Positions 33,274 to 42,014 of a stretch of 64,000 nt of DNA are shown one piece after another. Under the pieces are notes generated by a model. The model did not search any database. It was not told where the DNA came from and saw only the letters and a list, made by a program, of their open reading frames with translations. How positions within the stretch are numbered: position 1 is the stretch's first letter; every line of letters begins with the position of its first letter. The position numbers were made by a program, and so were the translations under genes. This DNA is from Runella sp. MFBS21. Its GTDB lineage: Bacteria > Bacteroidota > Bacteroidia > Cytophagales > Spirosomataceae. The stretch is from assembly GCF_029433105.1 (NCBI RefSeq), contig NZ_JARNTW010000019.1:62001-126000 (forward strand), written 5' to 3'.

Positions 33274-33858
33274 TTACAATAACGTAATGAAGCTTTTGAA
33301 AACAGCCGCCAAACGCACTGCGTCGAAGATTCGCTGCTCCGAAGCACCATGCGATTTTACGGAAGCTTCGTGGGAAGTGACGCACATTTCACAACCATTA
33401 ACCGCTGAAATCGCTAAACTCAACAGTTCAAAGAATTCTTTCCCCAAGACAGGATTCATCATGATAGACATCCGAATTCCTGCTTGCATATTGTTGTAGG
33501 ATTCTTTGTTCATAAAATGCCGAAAACGATAAAATACGTTGTTGGCATTCATGAGCGATACACAAGCCGCTACCTCATTGAGCTCTTTTTCTGAAACTCC
33601 ACGCTGCTGCGCCAATGCCTCCAAAGAGGCGATGAGAGCGGTTGATTTTTCGTTGATAGCAACACCCAAAGCCAACAATACAGCATCTTTTTCGCCCAAA
33701 GAAGGCGCTTTCAAGGCATTGGCAACGTTGATTTTGAGGTCTTTGATATACCGATGATCGGCCTCATTGAGACGATCTAAGAAAAGACTTTCAAACTCAG
33801 CAGGCAGATTTACTTCGGCCAGTAAGCTTTTTTTGGTTTCACTAATTGTTCCAAACAT
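33274..33858 (-). CDS. ahpD: AhpD-like carboxymuconolactone decarboxylase-family peroxidase partner
   Basis: Protein of 194 residues of the CMD/AhpD family, all-helical. The redox motif C-x2-C lies in NGCEMCVTSHEA, with the conserved His after it and Glu two turns before (FFELLSLAISAVNGCE). In Mycobacterium-type systems AhpD reduces AhpC using lipoylated dihydrolipoamide succinyltransferase. Here the gene lies 47 nt downstream of an AhpC with the matching C-terminus, so the same role is likely. Length is slightly above the usual 175-180. Confidence 0.88.
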   Translation of the reverse strand: MFGTISETKKSLLAEVNLPAEFESLFLDRLNEADHRYIKDLKINVANALKAPSLGEKDAVLLALGVAINEKSTALIASLEALAQQRGVSEKELNEVAACVSLMNANNVFYRFRHFMNKESYNNMQAGIRMSIMMNPVLGKEFFELLSLAISAVNGCEMCVTSHEASVKSHGASEQRIFDAVRLAAVFKSFITLL

Positions 33859-33905
33859 AGTTGTAGAAAGTTAGTAAAAGGAGCACTTCCCTTTTTATTG
33901 AAAAT

Positions 33906-34460
33906 TTATGCTTGGAGCGTAGCTTCGCCTTGTTTCCAGTTGCAAGGACATAGTTCATCTGTTTGGAGAGCATCCAATACTCTCAATACTTCATCTACGT
34001 TACGTCCTACAGAAAGGTCGTTGGCCGAAACCCAACGAATGATACCTTGCGGGTCAACAATGTACGTAACACGATAAGCAATTTTTTCGTTGGCTTCCAA
34101 AATTCCCAATTCTTCGGCCAATGATTTGGAGGTATCGGCCAACATTGGAAATTTAAGCCCTGTCAAATCTTCGTGGTTTTTGCGCCATGCCAAATGCACA
34201 AACTCAGAATCGGTAGAAGCGCCAATAAGAATAGTATCGCGGTCTGAGAAATCCTCTACTTTTTGGTTGAAAGCGGCGATTTCGGTAGGACACACAAACG
34301 TGAAATCTTTAGGCCACCAAAACATAACCATCCATTTGTCGGCGTTTTTGTGGTCTTCTGAAGTTATATCATAAAATTCATTGCCTTTTTCCAAAGACAC
34401 GACTGAAGTCTTTTTGAATGTGGGAAACTGAGCTCCCAATCCCAACATACGGCTAGCCAT
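33906..34460 (-). CDS. ahpC: Alkyl hydroperoxide reductase AhpC (2-Cys peroxiredoxin)
   Basis: Cytoplasmic peroxidase of 184 residues reducing H2O2, organic peroxides and peroxynitrite. The peroxidatic Cys is in FTFVCPTEIAAF, with the catalytic Thr and the Arg of IIRWVSANDLSVGR. The resolving Cys lies in DELCPCNW at the C-terminus. That CxCNW ending is typical of the AhpC type paired with AhpD rather than AhpF, which agrees with the ahpD gene just downstream. Starts at ATG 34460, about 60 nt after a -7 element. Confidence 0.93.
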   Translation of the reverse strand: MASRMLGLGAQFPTFKKTSVVSLEKGNEFYDITSEDHKNADKWMVMFWWPKDFTFVCPTEIAAFNQKVEDFSDRDTILIGASTDSEFVHLAWRKNHEDLTGLKFPMLADTSKSLAEELGILEANEKIAYRVTYIVDPQGIIRWVSANDLSVGRNVDEVLRVLDALQTDELCPCNWKQGEATLQA

Positions 34461-34776
34461 GATTGTTTTTATTTAATGGTGAAAATTATTTTTGTACAAT
34501 TTCAATATTTATTTTAATCAAAATTACGCATTTTCATATTTGAAAAGTATAATTTTGATAACGATGCAAAACTGTACTAAATCACCTCTCATATCAAATC
34601 AATATTTTCTATTGATTGATAGATTTTATCAATATCTATTTTTAAAAAATTGATTTTGAGAGCATTACTTTTTGAAGCTACCCATAAAAAATCCCCAATA
34701 TTGACCAAAGTCAGTAGTGGAAATTTAGGAAGATGACAAGAATGACGATACTCTGAGTTATTGTTGTCCAAAAACA
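34461..34776. other. Intergenic region upstream of ahpC
   Basis: About 316 nt of AT-rich DNA between ahpC and the cysN terminator. It holds the ahpC -7 element. A 74-codon frame on the minus strand (34589-34813) was not accepted because it begins inside the terminator hairpin and has no recognisable features. Confidence 0.5.
34519..34526 (-). promoter_or_regulatory. Putative -7 element for ahpCD
   Basis: TAATTTTG on the minus strand, an exact TAnnTTTG match, with a leader of about 50 nt to ATG 34460. Confidence 0.45.
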
Positions 34777-34807
34777 AAATCCCCCAACTTTTTGAGTTGA
34801 GGGATTT
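34777..34807 (-). terminator. Terminator after cysN
   Basis: On the minus strand a 13-nt stem (one mismatch) with loop CAAAA is followed by TTGTTTTTGG. It lies about 35 nt after the cysN stop and closes the sulfur operon. Confidence 0.8.
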
Positions 34808-34842
34808 CTGCAATATTATATATTATAATTTTTATGCTTTGT

Positions 34843-36090
34843 CTAAGCTTCCACCATACATGCTCCTACGGTCACGTTGGAGGTTTCATCTATCAAGATA
34901 GCCGCACCATTGGCACGATTGTTTTGATATGAATCGTAGGCCAATGGTTTTGCCGTACGAATCACCACTTTGGCCACGTCGTTTAGCTTGAGGCTTTCAA
35001 CATCTTCCAATTGTTCATAATTGTTGATATCGATGCGGTATTCTATTCCTTTTATAGAACAACGAACGCGCGTAGTACCATGCTGGAGGGTGTATTTATT
35101 ACCTACTTTTAGTTCCTTACGGTCGTCCATCCAACAAATCGTAGCTTCTACGTCTTGGCTTAACACTGGCTGATTGCCATTGCCACTAATCAAATCACCA
35201 CGGCTAATATCTACATCCGTTTCAAGCAAAAGAGTCACCGATTGAGGTGCCGAGGCTTCTTCTACTTCTTCTCCATATATTTCAATTTTGGAAATTTTGG
35301 AGGTTTGCTCCGAAGGAAGTACGGTGATAGGGTCTCCTTTTCGGAAAACACCGCTTTGAATCCGCCCTGCATATCCCCGATAATCGTGCAACTCTTCGGT
35401 TTGAGGGCGAAGCACATACTGTACCGAAAAACGCGCATCAGTCAGGTTAAGGTCGTTTAGTACGTCCACATTTTCGAGATAATGAAGCATTGTTTCGCCC
35501 GTATACCAAGGCGTCGCTTCAGATTTATCAACGATATTGTCACCAGCCAAAGCACTTACAGGAATGATTTTGAGGTCTTTGATATTGAGTTTGCTAGCTA
35601 GTTTTTGGTATTCTTGCGCTATTTGCAAAAATACATCCTCCGAATACCCCACTAAGTCCATTTTATTGACAGCCACTACAATATGCGGAATACCCAGCAA
35701 CGAAGCAATAAGAGAGTGGCGGCGAGTTTGCTCTACAACCCCTTGACGCGCATCAATCAGGATGATGGCCAAGTCGGCATTAGAAGCACCCGTCACCATA
35801 TTGCGAGTATACTGAATATGCCCTGGTGCATCTATACTAATAAACTTACGATTGGGCGTTTGAAAATATTTGTAAGCGACATCAATCGTAATTCCTTGCT
35901 CTCGCTCCGAACGAAGCCCGTCGGTCAATAATGCCAAATCAATTTCGCCATCGCCTCTGGTTTTGCTGGCACGTTCTACGGCCTCCATTTGGTCGGCCAA
36001 AATACTTTTTGTATCGTAAAGCAAGCGGCCAATAAGGGTACTTTTACCGTCGTCAACACTACCTGCGGTTATAAATCTTAGAATGTCCAT
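34843..36090 (-). CDS. cysN: Sulfate adenylyltransferase subunit 1 (CysN)
   Basis: GTPase subunit of ATP sulfurylase, 415 residues. G1 is AGSVDDGKSTL, G3 is DAPGH, G4 is NKMD and a G5-like motif SALAGDN follows, as in EF-Tu relatives. GTP hydrolysis drives APS formation by CysD. It has no C-terminal CysC (APS kinase) domain, which fits a pathway reducing APS directly. It is the last gene of the run cysH-cysD-cysN, 97 nt after cysD, with a terminator behind it. Confidence 0.95.
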   Translation of the reverse strand: MDILRFITAGSVDDGKSTLIGRLLYDTKSILADQMEAVERASKTRGDGEIDLALLTDGLRSEREQGITIDVAYKYFQTPNRKFISIDAPGHIQYTRNMVTGASNADLAIILIDARQGVVEQTRRHSLIASLLGIPHIVVAVNKMDLVGYSEDVFLQIAQEYQKLASKLNIKDLKIIPVSALAGDNIVDKSEATPWYTGETMLHYLENVDVLNDLNLTDARFSVQYVLRPQTEELHDYRGYAGRIQSGVFRKGDPITVLPSEQTSKISKIEIYGEEVEEASAPQSVTLLLETDVDISRGDLISGNGNQPVLSQDVEATICWMDDRKELKVGNKYTLQHGTTRVRCSIKGIEYRIDINNYEQLEDVESLKLNDVAKVVIRTAKPLAYDSYQNNRANGAAILIDETSNVTVGACMVEA

Positions 36091-36187
36091 AGCCCCTAAA
36101 TCCCCAATGAGGATTTTTTTATTATTTTAAATATTTATTTTTAACTACCCTACCAGACAACTGCCACTGCGGGGTAATGAAAGAAAT

Positions 36188-37120
36188 TTAAAAATATCCA
36201 CCCTTTTTGCGGTCTTCCATAGCCGCCTCGGTTTGTTGGTCATCGATACGGGTTTCACCACGCTCGCTGATACGCGTAGCCTTGATTTCGTTGACTACTT
36301 TTTCGATAGTATCGGCCTCTGATTCTACTGCTGCCGTACAAGTCATATCTCCTACCGTGCGAAAACGTACGGTCTTAGTCACTATGACATCGGCCTCATC
36401 TTTGTAAATAAAATCGGCATTGGCTAGTAAATTACCATCGCGCAAAATCATTTCGCGCTGATGTGAAAAGTAAATGGTAGGTAGCGGAATTTTTTCACGT
36501 TCGATATACGACCATACGTCTAGTTCGGTCCAGTTCGAAATCGGGAACGCCCGTACGTTTTCTCCTTTGCTAATTTTGCCATTAAACAAATTCCACAATT
36601 CTGGCCGCTGACGTTTGGGGTCCCATTGCCCAAATTCATCACGGAAAGAAAAAATACGTTCTTTGGCCCGTGCTTTTTCTTCGTCGCGGCGGGCACCTCC
36701 AATACAGGCATCAAACTCAAACTCTTCGATAGTATCTAGCAAGGTGTAAGTTTGGAGCCAATTGCGCGTAGCATTTTTCCCCGTTTGTTCTTTTAAGCCT
36801 TTGGCTTTGATTGTATCTTCTACCTGACGCACAATCAGTTTGGCCCCTACTTCATTGGCTAGCCAATCGCGGTATTGAATGGCTTCGGGGAAGTTGTGCC
36901 CTGTATCAATATGTACTAAAGGAAAAGGGATTTTGCCCGGAGCAAATGCCTTTTGTGCTAAACGAACAAGCGTGATTGAATCTTTTCCGCCCGAAAACAA
37001 CAAGGCAGGACGCTCAAATTGCCCCGCTACCTCACGCATGATATAGATAGCTTCGGATTCGAGTTGGTCTAGATAATTTTTACGCTGACTACTAGACTCT
37101 AAATTTTGGGTATTTGACAT
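36188..37120 (-). CDS. cysD: Sulfate adenylyltransferase subunit 2 (CysD)
   Basis: Catalytic ATP-sulfurylase subunit of 310 residues in the PP-loop (PAPS reductase-like) family. The PP-loop is LLFSGGKDSITL. Family motifs HIDTGHNFPEAI, GARRDEEKARAKERIFSFR and the C-terminal ERGETRIDD...KKGGYF are all present. With CysN it makes adenosine 5'-phosphosulfate from sulfate and ATP. It follows cysH by 54 nt. Confidence 0.95.
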   Translation of the reverse strand: MSNTQNLESSSQRKNYLDQLESEAIYIMREVAGQFERPALLFSGGKDSITLVRLAQKAFAPGKIPFPLVHIDTGHNFPEAIQYRDWLANEVGAKLIVRQVEDTIKAKGLKEQTGKNATRNWLQTYTLLDTIEEFEFDACIGGARRDEEKARAKERIFSFRDEFGQWDPKRQRPELWNLFNGKISKGENVRAFPISNWTELDVWSYIEREKIPLPTIYFSHQREMILRDGNLLANADFIYKDEADVIVTKTVRFRTVGDMTCTAAVESEADTIEKVVNEIKATRISERGETRIDDQQTEAAMEDRKKGGYF

Positions 37121-37174
37121 GATATATCGTGTCTGATTTTCTAATTTACTTTTACAAAGAGTGGCTTCTATTGA

Positions 37175-37891
37175 CTATCTCGCATGTAAGCCGCATTCTT
37201 TTTTGCTCTCGTCTTCCCACCACCAGCGCCCCGCTCTGAAATCTTCGCCTTCACGAATGGCACGAGTACAAGGAGCACATCCAATACTTACAAACCCTTT
37301 GTCATGTAGAGGGTTATAGGGCACATTGTGAGATTTTACATAATTTTTTACTTCTTCAAAAGTCCAATTCAGCAAGGGATTGAACTTAAACAAATCATGC
37401 CCCCCATCCCATTCAATGGCCTGCATATCTGTACGGTTGGGCGATTGCTCCGCTCTGATACCAGTCACCCAAACTTTGACTCCTTGCAAAGCACGATTGA
37501 GCGGTTCTACTTTGCGGATAAAACAACATTCTTTGCGATTTTCAATAGACTCATAGAAACTCAATGGGCCTTTTTCGGTCAACAATTTCTCAACGGCATC
37601 ATTTTTCGGAAAAAGCACTTCAATTTTTGAATCATAGCGATTATTCGTTTTCTGCAACGTCATGTATGTTTCGGGAAACATACGCCCTGTATCTAGTGTA
37701 AAAATGCGGATATCAAGTGCATTCCCCAAAATCATGTCTGTTATTACTTGGTCTTCGTAGCCCAAACTAGTCGAAAAAGCTACTTGTCCGGGAAACATCT
37801 CTGCCAACAAACGCAATGATTCCACTTCTGTTTTGCCTTGTAGTTGTGCTAGCAACGACGAAGCTGTATGAGAAAATACCTCTGTCTGCAT
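37175..37891 (-). CDS. cysH: Adenylylsulfate (APS) reductase CysH
   Basis: Reductase of 238 residues converting APS to sulfite and AMP using thioredoxin. Besides the catalytic Cys in the C-terminal KKECGLH, it has the two Cys pairs CC (ECCFIRK) and CxxC (GCAPCTR) that bind a [4Fe-4S] cluster. This is the mark of APS-type rather than PAPS-type enzymes. It agrees with the absence of an APS kinase domain in CysN. Upstream, 257 nt separate it from metZ, including a long inverted repeat. Confidence 0.93.
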   Translation of the reverse strand: MQTEVFSHTASSLLAQLQGKTEVESLRLLAEMFPGQVAFSTSLGYEDQVITDMILGNALDIRIFTLDTGRMFPETYMTLQKTNNRYDSKIEVLFPKNDAVEKLLTEKGPLSFYESIENRKECCFIRKVEPLNRALQGVKVWVTGIRAEQSPNRTDMQAIEWDGGHDLFKFNPLLNWTFEEVKNYVKSHNVPYNPLHDKGFVSIGCAPCTRAIREGEDFRAGRWWWEDESKKECGLHAR

Positions 37892-38060
37892 TTTAATTCT
37901 ATCGAATTTGTATTGTATATTAATTTCTAAACAAGAGTGTTGGAAGGGTCTCTTAAACGACGAGCCACTTCAACTATAAAACTAACCAGCAACCAATGAG
38001 GAGATTTGTACTGCCTTAACATTCTTTTGCTACTTATTGGTTCGTTAGTGTTTTGTTTTA

Positions 38061-38134
38061 TACAATTTCCTCAACCTATCATTTTTTCCTAGACTCGTAT
38101 TGCCTTTATGGATAGTGAAAGTGAGGAAATTGTA
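38061..38134. repeat. Perfect 13-bp inverted repeat between metZ and cysH
   Basis: Arms 38061-38073 and 38122-38134 are exact reverse complements (core ACAATTTCCTCA). They are 48 nt apart, and a smaller CTATC/GATAG pair (38076-38080 with 38111-38115) nests inside. It is not followed by a U-run on either strand. It might be an RNA element in the cysH leader or the end of the metZ transcript. Confidence 0.55.
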
Positions 38135-38148
38135 GGCTTATATATCTT

Positions 38149-39339
38149 CTACACTTTAGCCGCAATCGCCTCAGCGCTTACTACAGCTGCTTGCGTAAAA
38201 TCTTCTATCAAATCTTCGACCGCTTCCAAACCTACCGAAATACGAATAAGGCCTTCTGTAATACCCAAAGAAGCTTTTTCGTCGGGTTTAAGCTTGGAAT
38301 GAGTCGTGGTAAAAGGATTGGTAATAATCGTGCGCGTATCTCCTAAATTGGATGATAAAGTAGGGATTTTGAGGGCTTTCATAAAAGCACTCACTCGCTC
38401 AAAACCACCTTCAAGTTCAATCGTCACAATCGCCCCACCTGCATTCATTTGAGCTTTGGCAAGCTCATATTGAGCATGGCTTGGCAAATAAGGGTAATTC
38501 ACCTTTTTGACTTCGGGCAGTGCTTCAAGCGCTTCGGCCAAGCGCAGTGCATTTTGGCTATGACGCTCCATGCGAAGCTCAAGCGTTTCGAGGCTTTTGC
38601 TCAAAGTCCAAGCATTGAAAGGCGACATTGACGGGCCTGTATGACGGCAGAAAAAGCGAATCGGAGCGATGTATTCTGCTTTTCCGACCACAACCCCTCC
38701 TAGTACACGTCCTTGTCCGTCCATAAATTTAGTAGCTGAGTGAACAATCAAATCTGCTCCAAAATCGGCAGGGGTTTGGATAATCGGCGTTGCAAAGCAG
38801 TTGTCAACGTTAAAAATCAAGTTATGTTTTTTGCAAATGCGCCCAATCATTTCCAAATCGACCAACTCTAGCCCCGGATTAGAAGGAGTTTCTAGATATA
38901 TCATGCGGCTATTGGGTTGTACGGCGGCTTCCCATGCTTCTTCAGATGCATCAGCGTCCAAATAAGTATAAGTAATGCCCCATTTAGTCAAAATCTGCGT
39001 AATAATCTGATGCGCCGAACCAAACAATGCCCGACATGCAATGATATGATCGCCCGATTTGAGAATCCCTGCCATGCTTGCAAAAACAGCCGCCATCCCT
39101 GTAGCAGTAGCAAGCCCGTCTTCCGCACCTTCTAGCATACATACTTTATCCACAAACTCCTGAACACTAGGATTTGAAAAACGACTGTAAATATTGCCTT
39201 CTTCTGTTTCATCAAAAAGTGCCTTGCCTTGCTCGGCCGATTCGAATGAAAAGCTAGAAGTAAGAAACAAAGGCGTCGAATGCTCGCGGTATTGTGTCTT
39301 TTTGGTTTGGGTGCGTATTGCTTTAGTCTGACGTTTCAT
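38149..39339 (-). CDS. Trans-sulfuration PLP enzyme, O-succinylhomoserine sulfhydrylase-like (MetZ)
   Basis: PLP enzyme of 396 residues in the Cys/Met metabolism family. The PLP Lys lies in HSATKFMDGQGR. The phosphate-binding TATGMAAVFASM, the Tyr-x-Arg of IYSRFSNPS, and DNCFATP are present. The GQGR after the Lys and the neighbourhood fit an O-acyl-homoserine sulfhydrylase, which makes homocysteine from sulfide. Cystathionine gamma-synthase or beta-lyase cannot be fully excluded. It lies in the same direction as cysH, cysD and cysN, so it probably uses the sulfide they lead to. Confidence 0.88.
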   Translation of the reverse strand: MKRQTKAIRTQTKKTQYREHSTPLFLTSSFSFESAEQGKALFDETEEGNIYSRFSNPSVQEFVDKVCMLEGAEDGLATATGMAAVFASMAGILKSGDHIIACRALFGSAHQIITQILTKWGITYTYLDADASEEAWEAAVQPNSRMIYLETPSNPGLELVDLEMIGRICKKHNLIFNVDNCFATPIIQTPADFGADLIVHSATKFMDGQGRVLGGVVVGKAEYIAPIRFFCRHTGPSMSPFNAWTLSKSLETLELRMERHSQNALRLAEALEALPEVKKVNYPYLPSHAQYELAKAQMNAGGAIVTIELEGGFERVSAFMKALKIPTLSSNLGDTRTIITNPFTTTHSKLKPDEKASLGITEGLIRISVGLEAVEDLIEDFTQAAVVSAEAIAAKV

Positions 39340-39435
39340 AATTGAGATAAGTCATGAGATAGTCGTAAAATCAAGAACGAGAAGGGAATACCTGCTTTGG
39401 AATTTTACGGCTAGCAGTGGGTTTTATATACAGGG

Positions 39436-40539
39436 TTACAACAGAACCGTTAAAATATTTCGCAAACTTACGATAATTACTACTAATCCGACCATAATCA
39501 TCATAGCTTTTATGGGCAAGCGGCGTGATAAATGAGCCGCAATAGGAGCCGCAATCGTACCGCCTAAAATCAAACCAACGATAATCTGCCAGTGAGAGAG
39601 ACCTATCAACATCACAAACGTAACAGAGCTAGCCAATGACACAAAAAACTCAGCCAAGTTGACAGAGCCAATGGTATATTTGGGATGCCGCCCGCTTGCA
39701 ATCAAGCTCGAAGATACAATGGGTCCCCATCCACCGCCGCCGATAGCGTCCATAGTACCACCAAACAATGCCAACAATCCTACTTTTTTAATAGGTTTTT
39801 TCTTAATACGCTTTTGTAGTGCTTTTTGAATAATCAAAATCCCCAAAATCAAGGTGTAAACGGCCACGATAGGTTTGATGAAATGGGCATATTGCTCTAA
39901 AGAGGTAAGTACATAAGCCCCCAAAGCAGCCCCTATGACACCAGGGATAAGCAATATTTTAAACAATTTGCTATTTACATTCCCAAACTTTAAGTGCATA
40001 TAGCCAGACACCCCACTCGTAAAGATTTCGGACGAATGCACACTTGCACTTACTGCCGAAGGCGGAATCCCAAGGGTCAGCAAGAAAGTAGTCGCTGTCA
40101 CACCATAGGCCATTCCTAGCGCCCCGTCAATCATCTGAGCTACAAAGCCTGCTAGAAGAAAATAAAAAACTTCGTCGGTAATTTGGAGTGTTTGTCCGAT
40201 AAGGGTGATACGCTCAATCGTAAAATAACTGAACACCCAATGCCCCACTACCATCAATGCCAAAGCCGCAAAGATATTCATGGCGATTTCGGAGCGAGTA
40301 CGTTGGCGCAATATGGGAGTTAGGAACTTATCTAAAACCCACTGAAGGGTCCCTTTGGGTTGAGCACCGACCTTTGAAGGACTTGAAGTAGTATAAAAAA
40401 CATCCGACTCTTGCGGTAAGTCTTTCAACAAAACCTTGAGCCCTTGCTCACGAGCCAAAACTGCCAAACGGCGGTCTTCGGTAGCATCACCTGTGGCAAT
40501 ACACGCTATCTGTACACTTTCCCATGCGGCTTGCTCCAC
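39436..40539 (-). CDS. TauE/SafE sulfite exporter with siroheme-synthase-like N-terminus
   Basis: Membrane permease of the TSUP family, eight or so segments from about 40280 on (e.g. IFAALALMVVGHWVF, FYFLLAGFVAQMIDGALGM, LLALFGGTMDAIGGGGWGP). The family repeat is seen as AQMIDGALGMAYG and GTMDAIGGGGWGP. Ahead of it, about 45 residues (VQIACIATGD...LAVLAREQGLKVLL...DVFYTTS) resemble the end of the NAD-binding domain of precorrin-2 dehydrogenase (CysG N-terminal/Met8). The start is uncertain: GTG 40626 is in frame but lies upstream of a -7 element at 40570-40577, so GTG 40539 was chosen. In a sulfate-reducing gene cluster, sulfite export is a sensible role. Confidence 0.82.
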   Translation of the reverse strand: MEQAAWESVQIACIATGDATEDRRLAVLAREQGLKVLLKDLPQESDVFYTTSSPSKVGAQPKGTLQWVLDKFLTPILRQRTRSEIAMNIFAALALMVVGHWVFSYFTIERITLIGQTLQITDEVFYFLLAGFVAQMIDGALGMAYGVTATTFLLTLGIPPSAVSASVHSSEIFTSGVSGYMHLKFGNVNSKLFKILLIPGVIGAALGAYVLTSLEQYAHFIKPIVAVYTLILGILIIQKALQKRIKKKPIKKVGLLALFGGTMDAIGGGGWGPIVSSSLIASGRHPKYTIGSVNLAEFFVSLASSVTFVMLIGLSHWQIIVGLILGGTIAAPIAAHLSRRLPIKAMMIMVGLVVIIVSLRNILTVLL

Positions 40540-40569
40540 GGTATCGTTTTCTATGTTTTTATTTATACC

Positions 40570-40577
40570 CAAAACTA
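40570..40577 (-). promoter_or_regulatory. Putative -7 element for TauE-like gene
   Basis: TAGTTTTG on the minus strand fits TAnnTTTG. It would start the sulfur operon just before the TauE-like gene and rules out GTG 40626 as start if used. Confidence 0.4.
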
Positions 40578-40618
40578 GATATACTATATTGATTTTATAG
40601 AAATAAAGACCTAAATTA

Positions 40619-40643
40619 AATGCCACGCGTGTGACGTGGCATT
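40619..40643. repeat. 9-bp hairpin AATGCCACG/CGTGGCATT
   Basis: Perfect arms 40619-40627 and 40635-40643 with a 7-nt loop, between the DUF5009 gene end and the TauE promoter. On the minus strand it is followed by TAATTTAGG, only weakly U-rich. It may be a terminator or an operator. Confidence 0.5.
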
Positions 40644-40695
40644 ACAAAAGTAGAGGCAATATTTAAAAAGTCCAAAAATTACGCTAAAAAACTTG

Positions 40696-41877
40696 TCAAA
40701 TTCTTATAAAGATACGGTTTCGGTACATCCAATGTAGAATCAGCCACTCGACAGTGAGTATTGCAGTTCCTCTCACCAAAGATTCGTAGTTAAGTCCTAA
40801 GATTTGATCGTAGGTTTTGGAAATATGAATTTGAAACGAATGATGGATAAATTCTACGATTGTGTGCGAGATAATGTAAGCAGCGATAGAATTCATACCG
40901 ATTACCATCAGCCAAAAGAAAGCTTTCTTATACCCTTTGATATCTACTATCCAGTAGAAAAAAGCCAACAAAATAAAACACCAACCTCCGCTAAAAATAG
41001 TCCATGTAGGAGTCCAAATACGTTTTACATTGGGGCATATTCCTGTCCAATTGAGCAGCAGTCCAGTCCCTAAAAGTCCAATTCCTATCAATCCAAAACG
41101 CTTAACTTTTTCAAGGGGAGCTTCTTCATCTTTGAGCCACTGCCCTGCCAATAACCCCAAAATCATGGTACCAAGCGTAGGGATAAAACTAAGCGTCGAA
41201 TAGCCTCCACCATTTCGGATAAAAGGCTTTTCGCGAGGGAAGAGATTCATAAACCACTGGTCAAAAGCCCAGGCAGCATTGGTATTTTTGTTCCAATGAG
41301 CTGCAAAGCCTGATAAATTGTGTTCCCAATCGGATGCTACACCTACGGCGGCATAATCAAAATTAGCATCAGGAAGTGGATACAAAGCAAACACCAACCA
41401 ATATCCTACTAAAATAGTGCACAATGCAATAACTTGGGTTTTGAAAGAACGAAAACCAAGCCAAAACAAGATAGGATATCCAAGCCCTATCTGCGTTAAG
41501 GTATCTTCAAAAGTAAAATTGGTTTGCTCGCGATGCGTAGAACGCAAGAAAATTCCTAAAAAAATCAAAATCAATGACCGCTTAAGGGTATGCCCAAACA
41601 TATCCTTGAACGATTGTCCTTTGGCCAGCCGGCTAGCCACCGAATAAGGTAAGGCTACCCCCACCAAAAAAGAAAAAGAGGGTTGAATCAAATCATGTAA
41701 CGAACAGCCTACCCAATCAACGTGATCTTGATGATAGGCTAAAAATGCCCAAAAACTACTTTCAGGCAATGCTTTGGAAACATGACCAAATTCGAGAACT
41801 TCGGCCATCATCAAAAACATAACAAAACCACGGTAAACATCTACCGACGAAACACGAGTAGGTATAGTAGGAGCCAT
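40696..41877 (-). CDS. DUF5009 / heparan-alpha-glucosaminide N-acetyltransferase-like membrane protein
   Basis: Multi-pass membrane protein of 393 residues. The N-terminus [19 protein letters not shown] carries the D-x-x-R-G motif of the acyltransferase_3/HGSNAT group. A conserved [19 protein letters not shown] and about ten hydrophobic segments follow. Bacteroidota relatives (NagX-like) are placed in sugar metabolism and may transfer acetyl groups across the membrane. The acceptor is unknown. It is transcribed divergently from the MBL hydrolase. Confidence 0.85.
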   Translation of the reverse strand: MAPTIPTRVSSVDVYRGFVMFLMMAEVLEFGHVSKALPESSFWAFLAYHQDHVDWVGCSLHDLIQPSFSFLVGVALPYSVASRLAKGQSFKDMFGHTLKRSLILIFLGIFLRSTHREQTNFTFEDTLTQIGLGYPILFWLGFRSFKTQVIALCTILVGYWLVFALYPLPDANFDYAAVGVASDWEHNLSGFAAHWNKNTNAAWAFDQWFMNLFPREKPFIRNGGGYSTLSFIPTLGTMILGLLAGQWLKDEEAPLEKVKRFGLIGIGLLGTGLLLNWTGICPNVKRIWTPTWTIFSGGWCFILLAFFYWIVDIKGYKKAFFWLMVIGMNSIAAYIISHTIVEFIHHSFQIHISKTYDQILGLNYESLVRGTAILTVEWLILHWMYRNRIFIRI

Positions 41878-42014
41878 AAAATGAAAAAGGGTTTAGTACC
41901 GCTAAAAGTACGTTAATGAGCATTTATAATACCCCAACGAACTATGTAATCCAGTATCCTGTTTTTGATAGTACTTACCAATCTTGCTTTTATACCCATT
42001 TTCCTTTGAAAAAT

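Noticed and set aside
34589-34813. 74-codon open frame on the minus strand between ahpC and cysN
   Set aside because: It begins inside the cysN terminator hairpin, has no motif, signal peptide or ribosome-binding context, and its composition resembles AT-rich spacer.
37892-38148. SAM or other sulfur-related riboswitch in the metZ-cysH gap
   Set aside because: Searched by eye for known SAM-type conserved cores and found none; only an unassigned 13-bp inverted repeat is present.
38108-38302. 64-codon plus-strand frame overlapping the end of metZ
   Set aside because: It overlaps the C-terminal coding end of metZ and an inverted-repeat arm, and shows no protein features.
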